Shown here in pieces: positions 17,959 to 26,221 of a stretch of 64,000 bases of DNA. The stretch is taken from NCBI RefSeq assembly GCF_029533155.1, contig NZ_JAIZDB010000012.1, positions 1 through 64,000 on the forward strand. The letters run 5' to 3'. The translations under genes were made by a program, and so were the position numbers. The notes below the pieces were generated by a model that was not told where the DNA came from, searched no databases, and saw nothing but the letters and a program-made list of their open reading frames with translations. Every line of letters starts with the position of its first letter. The stretch's first letter is position 1. Source of the stretch: Psychrobacillus antarcticus (lineage in GTDB: Bacteria > Bacillota > Bacilli > Bacillales_A > Planococcaceae).

Positions 17959-18291
17959 TTAGTCCTCCTTGACCGTCCATCTATCTTTATCTCTCGTATT
18001 ATATTTGTGTAAGACTTGCTCTAGTGACTGTTGCAGATCTATACCTTCCACGTTTGCAAGACACAGTAGTACAAAAAAGAAATCTCCCAATTCATCGGCT
18101 ATCTCTTTTTCTACCTCTGTATCTTTTTTCTTCTTTACCCCATACTTATGTTGAATCTCTCTCGAAAGCTCCCCCAATTCTTCTGTGAGTCTTGCTAATA
18201 ATTCCATTGGTGGAAAATAACCTTCTCTATATTGATTTATGTATGTATCTACTGTTTGTTGTAGTTCATTTAAACTTTTTTTCTCTGTCAA
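17959..18291 (-). CDS. ypjD: MazG-like nucleotide pyrophosphohydrolase (YpjD)
   Basis: This 110-residue all-alpha MazG-family protein has the metal-binding EExxE-type motif (LTEELGELSREIQHKYG) and a second acidic helix (EKEIADELGDFFFVLLCLAN). Members hydrolyse nucleoside triphosphates to monophosphates, often removing damaged nucleotides. It is the first gene of a ypjD-dapB-mgsA-bshA-cca-birA run, as in B. subtilis, and is divergent from the yitT-family gene. Confidence 0.9.
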   Translation of the reverse strand: MTEKKSLNELQQTVDTYINQYREGYFPPMELLARLTEELGELSREIQHKYGVKKKKDTEVEKEIADELGDFFFVLLCLANVEGIDLQQSLEQVLHKYNTRDKDRWTVKED

Positions 18292-18334
18292 GTTATAATC
18301 TCTCCTTTTACATCGTAATAAATTTAACCACTAG

Positions 18335-18363
18335 TTGTCAAAGCTAGCGAAATAATTGATAAT
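18335..18363 (+). promoter_or_regulatory. Probable sigma-A promoter of the YitT-family gene
   Basis: TTGTCA (18335-18340) and GATAAT (18358-18363) have a 17-base spacer and lie 35 bases before the ATG. This is the only such site in the short divergent gap with ypjD. Confidence 0.55.
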
Positions 18364-18397
18364 AGCTTAAGTATGAACTAATAAGTGAGGTGGAACA

Positions 18398-19267
18398 ATG
18401 GGAATTGGACTTAAATTTAAAAACATAATAATGATTATATTGGGATCAGCCATTTATAGTTTTGGCTTTGTTCACTTTAATATGCAAAATGAACTTGGAG
18501 AAGGCGGATTTTCTGGAATTACGCTCGTTCTATATTTTGCGTTCAACTGGGATGTAGCTTTGATGAACCTTTTATTAAATATACCAATGTTTTTCTTAGG
18601 TTGGAAGTTGCTTGGTAGGAAAATGTTTGCTTATACATTGATCGGTACTATTTCCGTCTCTGTATTTTTAAAATTATTTGATATTTATGAAGTTCACCTA
18701 GGCCTAGAGGATGACTTGTTTCTAGTTTCGCTATTTGCAGGTGTTTTTGTCGGTATAGGTCTAGGAATAATATTCAAATATGGTGGGACAACTGGCGGAG
18801 TGGATATTATCGCCCGCCTTGTATTTAAGTACAAGGGATGGAGCATGGGGAAAACGATGTTTATCTTCGATGCATTCGTTATAGTATTATCATGGGCAAC
18901 TTTCTTAAATGAGCGCTCGATGATGTATACACTTGTAGCGGTATATGTAGGAGCAAGGGTCATTGACTTTGTACAAGAAGGTGCTTATTCTGCTAGAGGT
19001 GCATTTATCATTTCTGAAAAGCAAAATGAAATTGCAGATCAAATTACGAATAAATTATCTCGCGGTGTGACTATTTTAAATGGACATGGACATTTTACTA
19101 AAAACAGTCGCGAAGTAATCTATTGTGTCGTAGCCAAAAACCAGATAAGTGCATTAAAGACGGTAATAAGCTCAGTAGATCCCCACGCATTTGTGTCTAT
19201 TACAGAAGTAAAGGATGTAATGGGTGAAGGCTTCACTTTAGATGATGAGAAAAACCCGATAGAATAG
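18398..19267 (+). CDS. YitT-family membrane protein with DUF2179 domain (YpjC-like)
   Basis: This 289-residue protein has about five hydrophobic segments in residues 8-195. One is the conserved YGGTTGGVDIIARLVFKYKGWSMGKT region of YitT proteins. A soluble C-terminal DUF2179 domain (about residues 215-280, GVTILNGHGHFTKNSREVIYCV) follows. The role of the family is unknown; it resides in the cytoplasmic membrane. In B. subtilis ypjC is at the equivalent place. The ribosome site GAGGTGG precedes ATG 18398, and a strong terminator follows. Confidence 0.88.
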   Translation: MGIGLKFKNIIMIILGSAIYSFGFVHFNMQNELGEGGFSGITLVLYFAFNWDVALMNLLLNIPMFFLGWKLLGRKMFAYTLIGTISVSVFLKLFDIYEVHLGLEDDLFLVSLFAGVFVGIGLGIIFKYGGTTGGVDIIARLVFKYKGWSMGKTMFIFDAFVIVLSWATFLNERSMMYTLVAVYVGARVIDFVQEGAYSARGAFIISEKQNEIADQITNKLSRGVTILNGHGHFTKNSREVIYCVVAKNQISALKTVISSVDPHAFVSITEVKDVMGEGFTLDDEKNPIE

Positions 19268-19271
19268 TATT

Positions 19272-19312
19272 AAAGGATTGTTCGAGTATTTTTACTTGGA
19301 CAATCCTTTTTT
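19272..19312 (+). terminator. Terminator of the YitT-family gene
   Basis: AAAGGATTGT pairs with ACAATCCTTT and is followed by TTTT, five bases after the stop codon. Confidence 0.8.
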
Positions 19313-19357
19313 AAAGGCTCTGTTAAATAATATTGTTGATAAATCCACTAATAAAGA

Positions 19358-19382
19358 AAAAGGACCAATTTACGGTCCTTTT
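19358..19382 (-). terminator. Terminator downstream of the small lipoprotein gene
   Basis: An AAAGGACC/GGTCCTTT stem is followed on the minus strand by TTCTTTATT. It lies about 80 bases after the stop of the lipoprotein gene at 19460. Confidence 0.6.
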
Positions 19383-19459
19383 GTGGTATTCTTATTCAGC
19401 TATTAAAGTGTCGATTTTATTGGACTAATAATCCAATATACCTTCCTTTTCTCGAAAAT

Positions 19460-19861
19460 TTAGTATTGCTTCTTCACATCGTTATATATTTTTATTGCCT
19501 GTTCATAAATATGATTATTAGGCTCGATTTGATAATTTTCAGCACTGTCACTTAGGTGATAAATTCCCATATCATCTATCACTAAAGAACCTGAAGTTTG
19601 GTCATTATAGATAAATGTTATTGTTATCGCCTTTTCATAATTAACTTGCTGGTTTGTTTGTCCACTATACTCTATATGATTGTAAGCCTTCACAAGTGAC
19701 TGAACAGTTTCTTTATCTACTTTGTCATATCCCTCGTACAAACTCTGCCCAAAACCAATATCAAAGTAATCTGCTTTAATTTGTTTTACAGAGTTATCAT
19801 TACATCCGCTTACAATTAAAAATACAATTAGCAATATAGACATAAATAATATTTTTCTCAC
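19460..19861 (-). CDS. Small lipoprotein of unknown function
   Basis: This 133-residue protein has a clear lipoprotein signal: VRKILFMSILLIVFLIVSGC, with the lipobox LIVSGC and acylated cysteine near residue 20. The mature part is hydrophilic with a tyrosine-rich start (KADYFDIGFGQSLYEGYDK) and no motif I recognise. The start is taken as GTG 19861, which follows a GGGGGGAG ribosome site; an upstream ATG would put that site inside the gene. It is monocistronic and borders a decayed transposase, so it belongs to the accessory island. Confidence 0.6.
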   Translation of the reverse strand: MRKILFMSILLIVFLIVSGCNDNSVKQIKADYFDIGFGQSLYEGYDKVDKETVQSLVKAYNHIEYSGQTNQQVNYEKAITITFIYNDQTSGSLVIDDMGIYHLSDSAENYQIEPNNHIYEQAIKIYNDVKKQY

Positions 19862-19936
19862 AATCTCACTCCCCCCAGCATACATTGATGAAAATTTTGT
19901 TCAATCAAACTTCTCGTATGATGAACAACAACAGAC

Positions 19937-20652
19937 CTAATATTGATACGTTCCCAATGAGCTATAAGTTTCATTAATGGGTAGTAGACAACTATCTACT
20001 ACCATCTTGCTTATAGAACCATCATCACTTCTATGCTTCACAATATCGAGAAATTGAAACCAACTCAAATAATGGTCGAGGTATTTTGTTGCCACGCCAT
20101 TAAATCGTTGTATCCAGCCTTTTAAACTACTGTGATTGTTATTCACGTTTTGGATGTGAGAAATGCCTCTTACTCGATCAATTCCGTCTGATTTGAAGCG
20201 ATAATGCTCCAAATCTTTGCTTTTCGCATAGGTAGAAAATGCCCTCCAAGCCTCGGTGAAGAGCGTGTTGTCTGGTGATAACTTTGAACCTATGGCTGTG
20301 TGTAACTGTGTCTTAACTAGCCGCCCTCGTCCAAGAACACCTGGATAAGTGGCTTTTTGTCGGTCTCTTGCAATGAGGACACAATCCTGCTCTCGACTTC
20401 TTCCTCGAAACTGGGATGACCCGCCACGCTTTCGTAATTTTCGTTCTTTGATATTTCGCTTGCATTTTGGAGTATAGAAAATATGTTTCATTCATTTCTA
20501 CAATACAAGAAAATGTATTAAAGTCTGTTTGTTTTAGGGCAGCCAATACTTTTCTCCAATAAGAACAAGGTAACAAAATGTACGCCTCCGATGAGGTCTG
20601 CCGATTTACGGAAGGAATAGCCTTCCAACAGACACTTAATGAATTCTATCCA
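19937..20652 (-). pseudogene. IS1595-family transposase, multiply frameshifted and truncated
   Basis: The pieces read in order as an ISXO2/IS1595 transposase. An N-terminal segment has FIKCLLEGYSFRKSADLIGG. After one frameshift near 20570 comes WRKVLAALKQTDFNTFSCIVEMNETYF, and after another near 20480 a long part begins RGGSSQFRGRSREQDCVLIARDR. It ends with the HIQNVNNNHSSLKGWIQRFNGVATKYL DDE-domain tail. At least two frame changes and a missing N-terminus make it inactive. No intact terminal inverted repeats or target duplication were seen. Confidence 0.8.
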
Positions 20653-20704
20653 TTATATTTAGGTGGTATTATATCCAATAATCCCATCATATAAAGTGGA
20701 TTTA

Positions 20705-20831
20705 ATTGATTGGAGCGCAGAGCGGCGACTTCAGTGGGAATAGCGCGAGCTGAAGACCCTGGACCGCGCGTAGCGAAGGAAGCGGCTGAAGCCCTGCCCA
20801 CCGAACGCGTCCGCTCGGAGCGAAAATCAAT
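20705..20831 (+). repeat. GC-rich dispersed repeat with terminal inverted repeats (copy 1)
   Basis: This 127-bp block is much richer in G and C than its surroundings and is bounded by ATTGATT and AATCAAT. It starts TTGGAGCGCAGAGCGGCGAC and ends with GCGTCCGCTCGGAGCG. A related copy is at 60383-60543, and a deleted 42-bp form is at 11512-11553. Such elements are common in Bacillaceae intergenic DNA. No coding function is claimed. Confidence 0.65.
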
Positions 20832-20925
20832 GGCAAGTCTATGTTATAATATATAGAGGACCGTGCGTCTTTTGTCCGGTTTTTCATAGTTAACTATTCT
20901 AAATTTAATAATTGTTATCGTATTG

Positions 20926-20963
20926 AAAAAGGGCTTGGAGAAATGAATACTCCCAAGCTCTTT
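20926..20963 (-). terminator. Terminator of the small oxidase-like gene
   Basis: On the minus strand GAGCTTGGGAG pairs with CTCCAAGCCC around a short loop and is followed by TTTTTCAAT. It lies about 70 bases after the stop at 21034. Confidence 0.65.
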
Positions 20964-21033
20964 ATTTTCTGTCTTTTTATTAATATTTACCATTTACTTT
21001 AAGTATATTTCTTCAAAATGTTTATCACTTAAA

Positions 21034-21429
21034 TTATTTCGAATCCTCTGTTAAGAAAGTAATCAGTGCAAATAGTGCAAATGCCAATAATAATAAAGTT
21101 CCCCCTACAATGAAGAGAATCATCACAAATGTTTCATTTAAGTTAAATGGGTTTAAATTATACATCCACATACCAAACGTTAGACCAAGTGCGCCAAGCA
21201 TTGCTGTAATAGCGTGTATAGATACCAGTTTTTTATATTTTACAGTATAAACTTTATAAAATATTCCCCATGCAAATACGGATAACCACCCAACTAATAA
21301 TATATGTGCATGTATAGGACGCAATGAATAATCCATATCTCCACTCATTTTCGACCCTAAAATCGTACCTATTACTCCAAATATTGCTGCAAAACGAATT
21401 AATCGGATTGACCATTTCTTTTCCATCAT
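21034..21429 (-). CDS. Small four-helix membrane protein related to heme-copper oxidase subunit I
   Basis: This 131-residue protein is almost entirely hydrophobic, with four predicted membrane helices (about residues 8-25, 38-58, 70-90 and 100-125). The first loop holds SLRPIHAHILLVGWLSVFAWG, resembling a heme-ligand helix of cytochrome oxidase subunit I (HxH then GW). Similar short proteins in Bacillales are annotated as cytochrome c oxidase-like, though they are far too short to be a complete subunit. Its function is unknown. The AAGGAG ribosome site lies at the end of the histidine kinase remnant upstream. Confidence 0.6.
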   Translation of the reverse strand: MMEKKWSIRLIRFAAIFGVIGTILGSKMSGDMDYSLRPIHAHILLVGWLSVFAWGIFYKVYTVKYKKLVSIHAITAMLGALGLTFGMWMYNLNPFNLNETFVMILFIVGGTLLLLAFALFALITFLTEDSK

Positions 21430-21430
21430 G

Positions 21431-21860
21431 TTAGCTCCTTCTTATTGGTAATTTAATTTCAAATGTACTTCCTTTTCCGACTTTACTGGTGACATTTACT
21501 TCTCCACCATATAACTCCACAACTTTGTTGACTATGGAAAGTCCTAGCCCAGTTCCATCTTTCATTCTTGCTGTATGTACCCGATAAAAGCGAACAAATA
21601 TTTGGGTTAGTTGTTCACTATTAATCCCAATTCCTGAATTTTTAAATATAATTTGAATTTCGTCATGTACTTCCCCTCAAGTAATCAAATTAATACATGC
21701 AGATTCAGAATACTTAATAGCATTACTTAATTAATTATCCCACACATTCATGAGTAATTCTGCATCACCTTGAATAGTTACAGGTTATAATTATAGGATA
21801 ATTCTAATTTTCGTTCATTAATCCGCAATTGTGACTTCCTTATAGTCTCTTTTAACTGCC
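21431..21860 (-). pseudogene. Sensor histidine kinase C-terminal remnant
   Basis: The sequence reads as a kinase dimerisation and HATPase region broken by stops and frameshifts. It shows QLKETIRKSQLRINERKLEL, then (shifted) VTIQGDAELLMNVWDN, a stop, LSNAIKYS (N-box), a second stop, and an intact G-box end (FVRFYRVHTARMKDGTGLGLSIVNK) to TAA at 21431. At least two in-frame stops and one frameshift make it nonfunctional. The sensor part is missing. Confidence 0.72.
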
Positions 21861-21965
21861 TGGCATCCCATTACTAGCTGAGGATTTTGTTACTACTTCA
21901 ACGCCATCAACTCCTTTTTCCACTTGAATTGCATCGATGTCTTTACCTAAAACGTAACTTACCAT
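21852..21965 (-). pseudogene. Possible FMN-binding-domain remnant
   Basis: A 37-codon frame starts MVSYVLGKDIDAIQVEKGVD and continues GVEVVTKSSASNGM. It resembles the flavin attachment region (GAT-like SSxxS) of FMN-binding domain proteins, but it is short and abuts the kinase remnant. The family match is by eye only and weak. Confidence 0.3.
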
Positions 21966-22132
21966 GTTTTAATTGTTTTAATGCTAAAACATACGATAAC
22001 CTTCTTTTCATTTACATTCTTCATCATAAACTAATTATATAAACTAACGATACTTGGGCTGAAATAGGGGTATTTATACATCCAAGTGGAGTTCTTATTT
22101 TTCTAAAACTTAGTTATAGTAGAAATTGACAC

Positions 22133-22176
22133 AAAAAATGGAGAGCACGACAGAAGTCATTGCTCTCCATTTTTTA
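22133..22176. terminator. Bidirectional terminator downstream of the YugP-like gene
   Basis: AAAAAATGGAGAGCA and its perfect complement flank a 13-base loop, giving T-tracts on both strands. It lies eight bases after the stop of the protease gene. Confidence 0.85.
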
Positions 22177-22183
22177 ATTTATA

Positions 22184-22864
22184 CTAATCGTTGCGAGTCA
22201 TTCCTGTATAGATTAATACTAGTCGTAATAACTCTAAAACTGCTACTGCTGTTGCAGCGACATAGGTTAATGCAGCAGCGTTTAATACTTTTTTCGCGTG
22301 ACGTTCTTCTTCATTGCGTATAATACCATGGGATACCATTTGGTTCATCGCTCGACTTGAAGCGTTAAATTCCACAGGTAACGTAACAATTTGGAATACT
22401 ACTCCAGCAGCTAATAACACAATTCCTATTAACATAAGATTCGGGAAGCTAGCTAGCATTCCAATCATGATAAAAACCCACGAAGCGTTGGAAGAAATAT
22501 TAGCAACTGGTACTAGTTTATGGCGTAAATTTAAAAATGAATAGGATTCTTTGTGTTGAATTGCATGACCGACCTCATGTGCTGCAATCGCAGATCCTGC
22601 AACAGAAGATTCATGAAAATTATGTGAGGACAAGGCCACTATTTTAGTCATTGGATTGTAGTGATCACTTAAAAACCCTCTACTCTCCACAACTTGAACA
22701 TCCGATAATCCATTTGCATCTAATATTGTTCTTGCTACTTGCGCACCTGTCATACCAGAAGTAGAACGAACTTTTGAATATTTTTTATATGTTCTTTTAA
22801 CTTTCATTTGTGCATACAAAGGCAATAATAAAATTATCGCAAAGTATATGAGATAAGAAGCCAA
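22184..22864 (-). CDS. Zinc metallopeptidase, YugP family
   Basis: This 226-residue membrane protein has the zinc-protease motif AIAAHEVGHAIQH (HExxH) and a following membrane region. The N-terminal helix leads into AQMKVKRTYKKYSKVRSTSG, which is characteristic of YugP proteins, and there are hydrophobic segments near both ends. The substrate is unknown. The start is assigned to TTG 22864, seven bases after AGAGGGGG; the ATG at 22924 has no ribosome site and would overlap ypjA. It follows ypjA directly and ends at a strong terminator. Confidence 0.85.
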   Translation of the reverse strand: MASYLIYFAIILLLPLYAQMKVKRTYKKYSKVRSTSGMTGAQVARTILDANGLSDVQVVESRGFLSDHYNPMTKIVALSSHNFHESSVAGSAIAAHEVGHAIQHKESYSFLNLRHKLVPVANISSNASWVFIMIGMLASFPNLMLIGIVLLAAGVVFQIVTLPVEFNASSRAMNQMVSHGIIRNEEERHAKKVLNAAALTYVAATAVAVLELLRLVLIYTGMTRND

Positions 22865-22920
22865 TCTTTTTCCCCCTCTATAATCTATACTACTTATTTT
22901 AATAGGAATAAGAAATACAT

Positions 22921-23517
22921 TCAACTAATACGCTTTGACCTTTTTTGATAAATGAAAGATGCTAGCGCAATACAAGCAATGGATAGCCAAAATGTAAAGT
23001 AACCAATCTGATCAGCATATTTGTTTAAACTCCTATATGTGGGCATTTGATCGAATACATAATCAACCACATCATTATGTAAAGTCCATATAGCAGCAAT
23101 TAATATATGAATCCAAGTAAAGCGATAATATGGAATGTACAATACAGCTTGGACCGCCATTGCAAAATGTGAAGCTACTAACATCCACCCCATCCAACCG
23201 AGATAATCATTCTCCACGTACGTCCAAACATTCATCACGACTGCCCATAAGCCGTATTTAACAAGCGTGATTAATGCGAGAGCTTCGATTAACTTCCAAT
23301 TTTTCTTTAACAACCACGCAAATAACGCAATTGTAAAAAATAAACTAGCAGTAGGACTGTCTGGGACGAATAGAAGAAACTTGGCTTCTGTTTGAGACAA
23401 TTGGCCCTTATACCAATAGAAACCATAGACCGTACCCAAAAGGTTAACAATGAATAGCAGCCACATAAATGTTTTATTAAAGAGAACTAATTTTATATAT
23501 AGTAGCAATTCTTTCAT
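22921..23517 (-). CDS. ypjA: YpjA-like membrane protein (DUF1405)
   Basis: This 198-residue protein has about six hydrophobic segments (MWLLFIVNLLGTVYGFYWY at the start, then several further helices) and a basic C-terminus. Pattern and position upstream of the qcr genes match B. subtilis YpjA (DUF1405). Its function is unknown. The ypjB sporulation gene normally nearby is not present here. The gene is separated from the qcr operon by a terminator and so probably has its own promoter. Confidence 0.82.
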   Translation of the reverse strand: MKELLLYIKLVLFNKTFMWLLFIVNLLGTVYGFYWYKGQLSQTEAKFLLFVPDSPTASLFFTIALFAWLLKKNWKLIEALALITLVKYGLWAVVMNVWTYVENDYLGWMGWMLVASHFAMAVQAVLYIPYYRFTWIHILIAAIWTLHNDVVDYVFDQMPTYRSLNKYADQIGYFTFWLSIACIALASFIYQKRSKRIS

Positions 23518-23541
23518 TTATTTGGACTCCTTTTTTGTATG

Positions 23542-23571
23542 AAAAAAGAGAGTCAGTTTCCTGACTCTCTT
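23542..23571 (-). terminator. Terminator of the qcrABC operon
   Basis: AAGAGAGTCAG pairs with CTGACTCTCTT around a four-base loop, with TTTTTT on the minus strand, just after the qcrC stop. Confidence 0.85.
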
Positions 23572-23583
23572 CATTTGTTAAAA

Positions 23584-24363
23584 TTATTCTGCTGGTTGTA
23601 GTGTTGTAATATACTCAGCTAGTTTTTGTAGCTCTTCTTCGGTACCTTGATAAGTTCCACCTGGCATACCGCCTCTACCTTCGTGGGCGATCTCTACGAT
23701 TTCCTCAGCAGTCAAGTCTAAACCTACTAATGGAAGTCCTATACCGCCCTCAAACGCGTTACCGTGACACCCGATACAAGATGAAGCTTGGTAAAGTTGA
23801 TAACCTTCTGATGTTTCATCAATTTCAACTGAAACTTCTTCTTTAATCTCACCATATGCTTTTGCTTTTTCCCAGTCATGGTTTACAACAGATTCCCACG
23901 TTAAATAAAACATGGCAGCAATTGCAAGAAGCATGAATCCTGTCGGTAATGGACGTTTCCATGGACTTCTTTCTTTACTTGTATCTAAGAATGGTACTAA
24001 TAATAGCGCTCCGAAAGCCAGTCCTGGCATAACCATTGCTCCAATAATATTGTATGGTCCTGAAGCAAATTCATATTTTAATAATTGATATAAAAATAAG
24101 AAATACCAGTCTGGTACTGGAATATAACCTGTGTCAGCTGGATCAGCTGGGCGTTCAAGTGGTGATGGATGTGCAACAGTTAATACTAAATAACCAACTA
24201 AGAAAACCGCACCGACTAACCATTCTTTTAATAAGAAGTCAGGCCAGAAAGCTTCTGTTTTACCTGGGTACTCAGAATAGTCTTTTGGAGTGTTTTTCTT
24301 TCGGTTAGAAAGATCTGGTACACGTGAGTCTCCAACGAATTTCATGCCTTTTCCGCGATGCAT
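23584..24363 (-). CDS. qcrC: Menaquinol:cytochrome c reductase cytochrome b/c subunit
   Basis: This 259-residue subunit joins the C-terminal membrane part of cytochrome b (subunit IV like, about residues 30-150, PDWYFLFLYQLLKYEFASGP) to a cytochrome c domain. The heme site CIGCH is near residue 200, and MPGG provides the axial methionine region. It is the Bacillus-type b/c fusion of the bc complex, which passes electrons from menaquinol to cytochrome c. The start ATG 24363 follows AAGGAGGGG and gives the family N-terminus MHRGKGMKFVGDSRVP. It is the last gene of qcrA-qcrB-qcrC. Confidence 0.97.
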   Translation of the reverse strand: MHRGKGMKFVGDSRVPDLSNRKKNTPKDYSEYPGKTEAFWPDFLLKEWLVGAVFLVGYLVLTVAHPSPLERPADPADTGYIPVPDWYFLFLYQLLKYEFASGPYNIIGAMVMPGLAFGALLLVPFLDTSKERSPWKRPLPTGFMLLAIAAMFYLTWESVVNHDWEKAKAYGEIKEEVSVEIDETSEGYQLYQASSCIGCHGNAFEGGIGLPLVGLDLTAEEIVEIAHEGRGGMPGGTYQGTEEELQKLAEYITTLQPAE

Positions 24364-24405
24364 AATGTCCCCTCCTTGTAACAATTATCTGTTCCATTTT
24401 ACCCA

Positions 24406-25080
24406 TTAAAGTGGTCCAGAAATACCTTGACGACGAATCATGATAAAGTGAGCTGCAAGTAAGCCAAATAAAGCAGCTGGCAAGAAGAACACATGAATCG
24501 CAAAGAATCTTGTTAATGTTTGTGCACCAATGATTGTTTCATCACCAGCTAAAAGTGTTTTAATCATTCCACCGATAAATGGAACAGATGCTGCAATTTC
24601 AATACCTACTTTTGTTGCGAACAATGCTTTCATGTCCCAAGGAAGTAAGTAACCTGTAAATCCTAAACCTAACATAACAGCGAAGATTAATACTCCAACC
24701 ATCCAGTTTAGTTCACGAGGTTTTTTATAAGAACCAGTAAAGAATACACGTAATGTATGTAAGAACATCATAACAATTACAAGTGATGCCCCCCAGTGAT
24801 GCATCCCGCGCACGATTTCACCGAATGCTACTTCATTTTGAAGATAGTAAACAGATTCCCACGCATTTTCAATGTCAGGTACATAATACATAGTTAAGAA
24901 CATACCGGAAAGAATTTGGATTACTGTGATGAAGAACGTTAATCCTCCGAAACAGTATACAAATGCAGAGAAGTGATGTGCAGGGTTTACGTGTTCTGGT
25001 ACTTCGTGGTCTGCAATATCACGCCATATAGGAGTAATATCAAGACGTTCATCCACCCAATCATAGATTTTATTAAGCAC
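24406..25080 (-). CDS. qcrB: Menaquinol:cytochrome c reductase cytochrome b subunit
   Basis: This 224-residue, four-helix cytochrome b6-type subunit carries the heme-ligating histidine pairs (RGMHHWGASLVIVMMFLHTLR and later FFAIHVFFLPAALFGLLAAHF). It also has the GYLLPWD quinone-site motif. It forms the membrane core of the bc complex with QcrC. Length equals B. subtilis QcrB (224). It lies 20 bases after qcrA. Confidence 0.97.
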   Translation of the reverse strand: MLNKIYDWVDERLDITPIWRDIADHEVPEHVNPAHHFSAFVYCFGGLTFFITVIQILSGMFLTMYYVPDIENAWESVYYLQNEVAFGEIVRGMHHWGASLVIVMMFLHTLRVFFTGSYKKPRELNWMVGVLIFAVMLGLGFTGYLLPWDMKALFATKVGIEIAASVPFIGGMIKTLLAGDETIIGAQTLTRFFAIHVFFLPAALFGLLAAHFIMIRRQGISGPL

Positions 25081-25100
25081 TGATGTCGTACCCCCTTACT

Positions 25101-25604
25101 TTAAGCTAATGTGTTAGGAATAGCTTTCCCAATTTCTAAGAACCCGTCATTGTCACGAACTTCATATTGATCCAACGGACCTAGAGGTGGTGTTTTTGGA
25201 ACATTTTTACCGTTTTTCTCGTAACGACCCGAGTGACATGGACAGAAGAATTGATTTTTGTGCGCTGGGTCACCTTCCCAGCTTACTGTACAACCCAAAT
25301 GTTTACATACTGGAGAAAGTGCGATTATTTCATCGCCTTCTTTGTATACCCAAGCTGCATTAGTAATATCAGACTTGTACCATGCATCAACTTGTTCAAA
25401 AGTGAAGTCAACACGTTCTGGTTTTTCCGTAATATCGGCAATTTTCTTCTCCGTTAATACGAAATCTCCGCCTTCTTTTTTCTGCAATACAGGATCAACT
25501 GCAAATCGTACCATTGGCATAAGCATTCCTGCTGCCATGAATCCGCCAACCCCTGTTAAGGTATAACTTAAAAATTGACGTCTCGATACTTTATTGTTAC
25601 TCAT
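25101..25604 (-). CDS. qcrA: Menaquinol:cytochrome c reductase Rieske iron-sulfur subunit
   Basis: This 167-residue Rieske protein has a twin-arginine-like start (KVSRRQFLSYTLTGVGGFMAAG) that serves as membrane anchor. Its 2Fe-2S motifs are CKHLGC and CPCHSGRYE. It takes electrons from menaquinol and passes them to cytochrome c. It is the first gene of the qcr operon, behind a well-matched sigma-A promoter at 25678-25706. Confidence 0.97.
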   Translation of the reverse strand: MSNNKVSRRQFLSYTLTGVGGFMAAGMLMPMVRFAVDPVLQKKEGGDFVLTEKKIADITEKPERVDFTFEQVDAWYKSDITNAAWVYKEGDEIIALSPVCKHLGCTVSWEGDPAHKNQFFCPCHSGRYEKNGKNVPKTPPLGPLDQYEVRDNDGFLEIGKAIPNTLA

Positions 25605-25677
25605 CCTTTTCCCCCCTCTTACTTAAAGGTCAGTCCAATGGACATACTTGCTTGAATAATAATACTAGGACATATCC

Positions 25678-25706
25678 ATGATATATCAATAAAAAAGGAA
25701 GGTCAA
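25678..25706 (-). promoter_or_regulatory. Probable sigma-A promoter of qcrABC
   Basis: On the minus strand TTGACC (25706-25701) and TATCAT (25683-25678) are 17 bases apart, about 74 bases upstream of the qcrA start. Regulators such as AbrB or ResD may act here, but their sites are not recognisable to me. Confidence 0.65.
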
Positions 25707-25761
25707 TATTCGATTTCCTCGAATTCTAAATTTTACCGACAAATGATGTAAAAAACTGTCA

Positions 25762-26208
25762 CTAATTCGCCCATTTTTTTGCAAAAATCGGAATAAGTTG
25801 TCGTAATTGATCTTCTAATACTGAGTTTCTCATTTTCTGATCCATAGAATCCAGTGGAACAGACGGAATCCATATAATATTTTGTTCTTCTCCTATTGTA
25901 CTCCAATCTCTATCCGAAGTAACGAAAAAAATGTGTTTGAAGGAAGCTTTGTTTAATTCTTCCTGCCACTCTTTAAAAACCGCTTGCTTGTCCTGGCTTT
26001 TTGTATAAGAGAAGGAAGGAAATAAAATAATCCTTCCTTTGAACTGATTTTCAATGACGTTTGCTAAAGATAATGTAAAGTCTGCTGCAGATGCAGCAAA
26101 TCGGAATCCATCATCAGAACCATCAATTTGTATTAGTGGGACCACTGCTGTATCTATAAATTCTTTTTGTGCTTGAAATACTGCACTATCTTTTCCGTTC
26201 CAATGCAT
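25762..26208 (-). CDS. ypiF: YpiF-like protein (DUF2487)
   Basis: This 148-residue soluble protein fits B. subtilis YpiF (DUF2487). It has an N-terminal MHWNGKDSAVFQAQKEFIDTA, a VVPLIQIDG strand, and a later FVTSDRDW. The function is not known. The ATG at 26208, after AGGAGAGGTTAC, gives the family N-terminus; an upstream in-frame start would lie inside ypiB. It follows ypiB, and the qcr operon starts just downstream with its own promoter. Confidence 0.82.
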   Translation of the reverse strand: MHWNGKDSAVFQAQKEFIDTAVVPLIQIDGSDDGFRFAASAADFTLSLANVIENQFKGRIILFPSFSYTKSQDKQAVFKEWQEELNKASFKHIFFVTSDRDWSTIGEEQNIIWIPSVPLDSMDQKMRNSVLEDQLRQLIPIFAKKWAN

Positions 26209-26221
26209 TTTGTAACCTCTC

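Noticed and set aside
20470-20580. Programmed frameshift in the IS1595 transposase
   Set aside because: There are two separate frame changes, and the N-terminus is missing, so decay explains the frames better than programmed shifting. IS1595 members normally use one frame.
20702-20887. Minus-strand ORF of about 61 codons
   Set aside because: It is entirely made by the GC-rich dispersed repeat and its flank and has no ribosome site or family resemblance.
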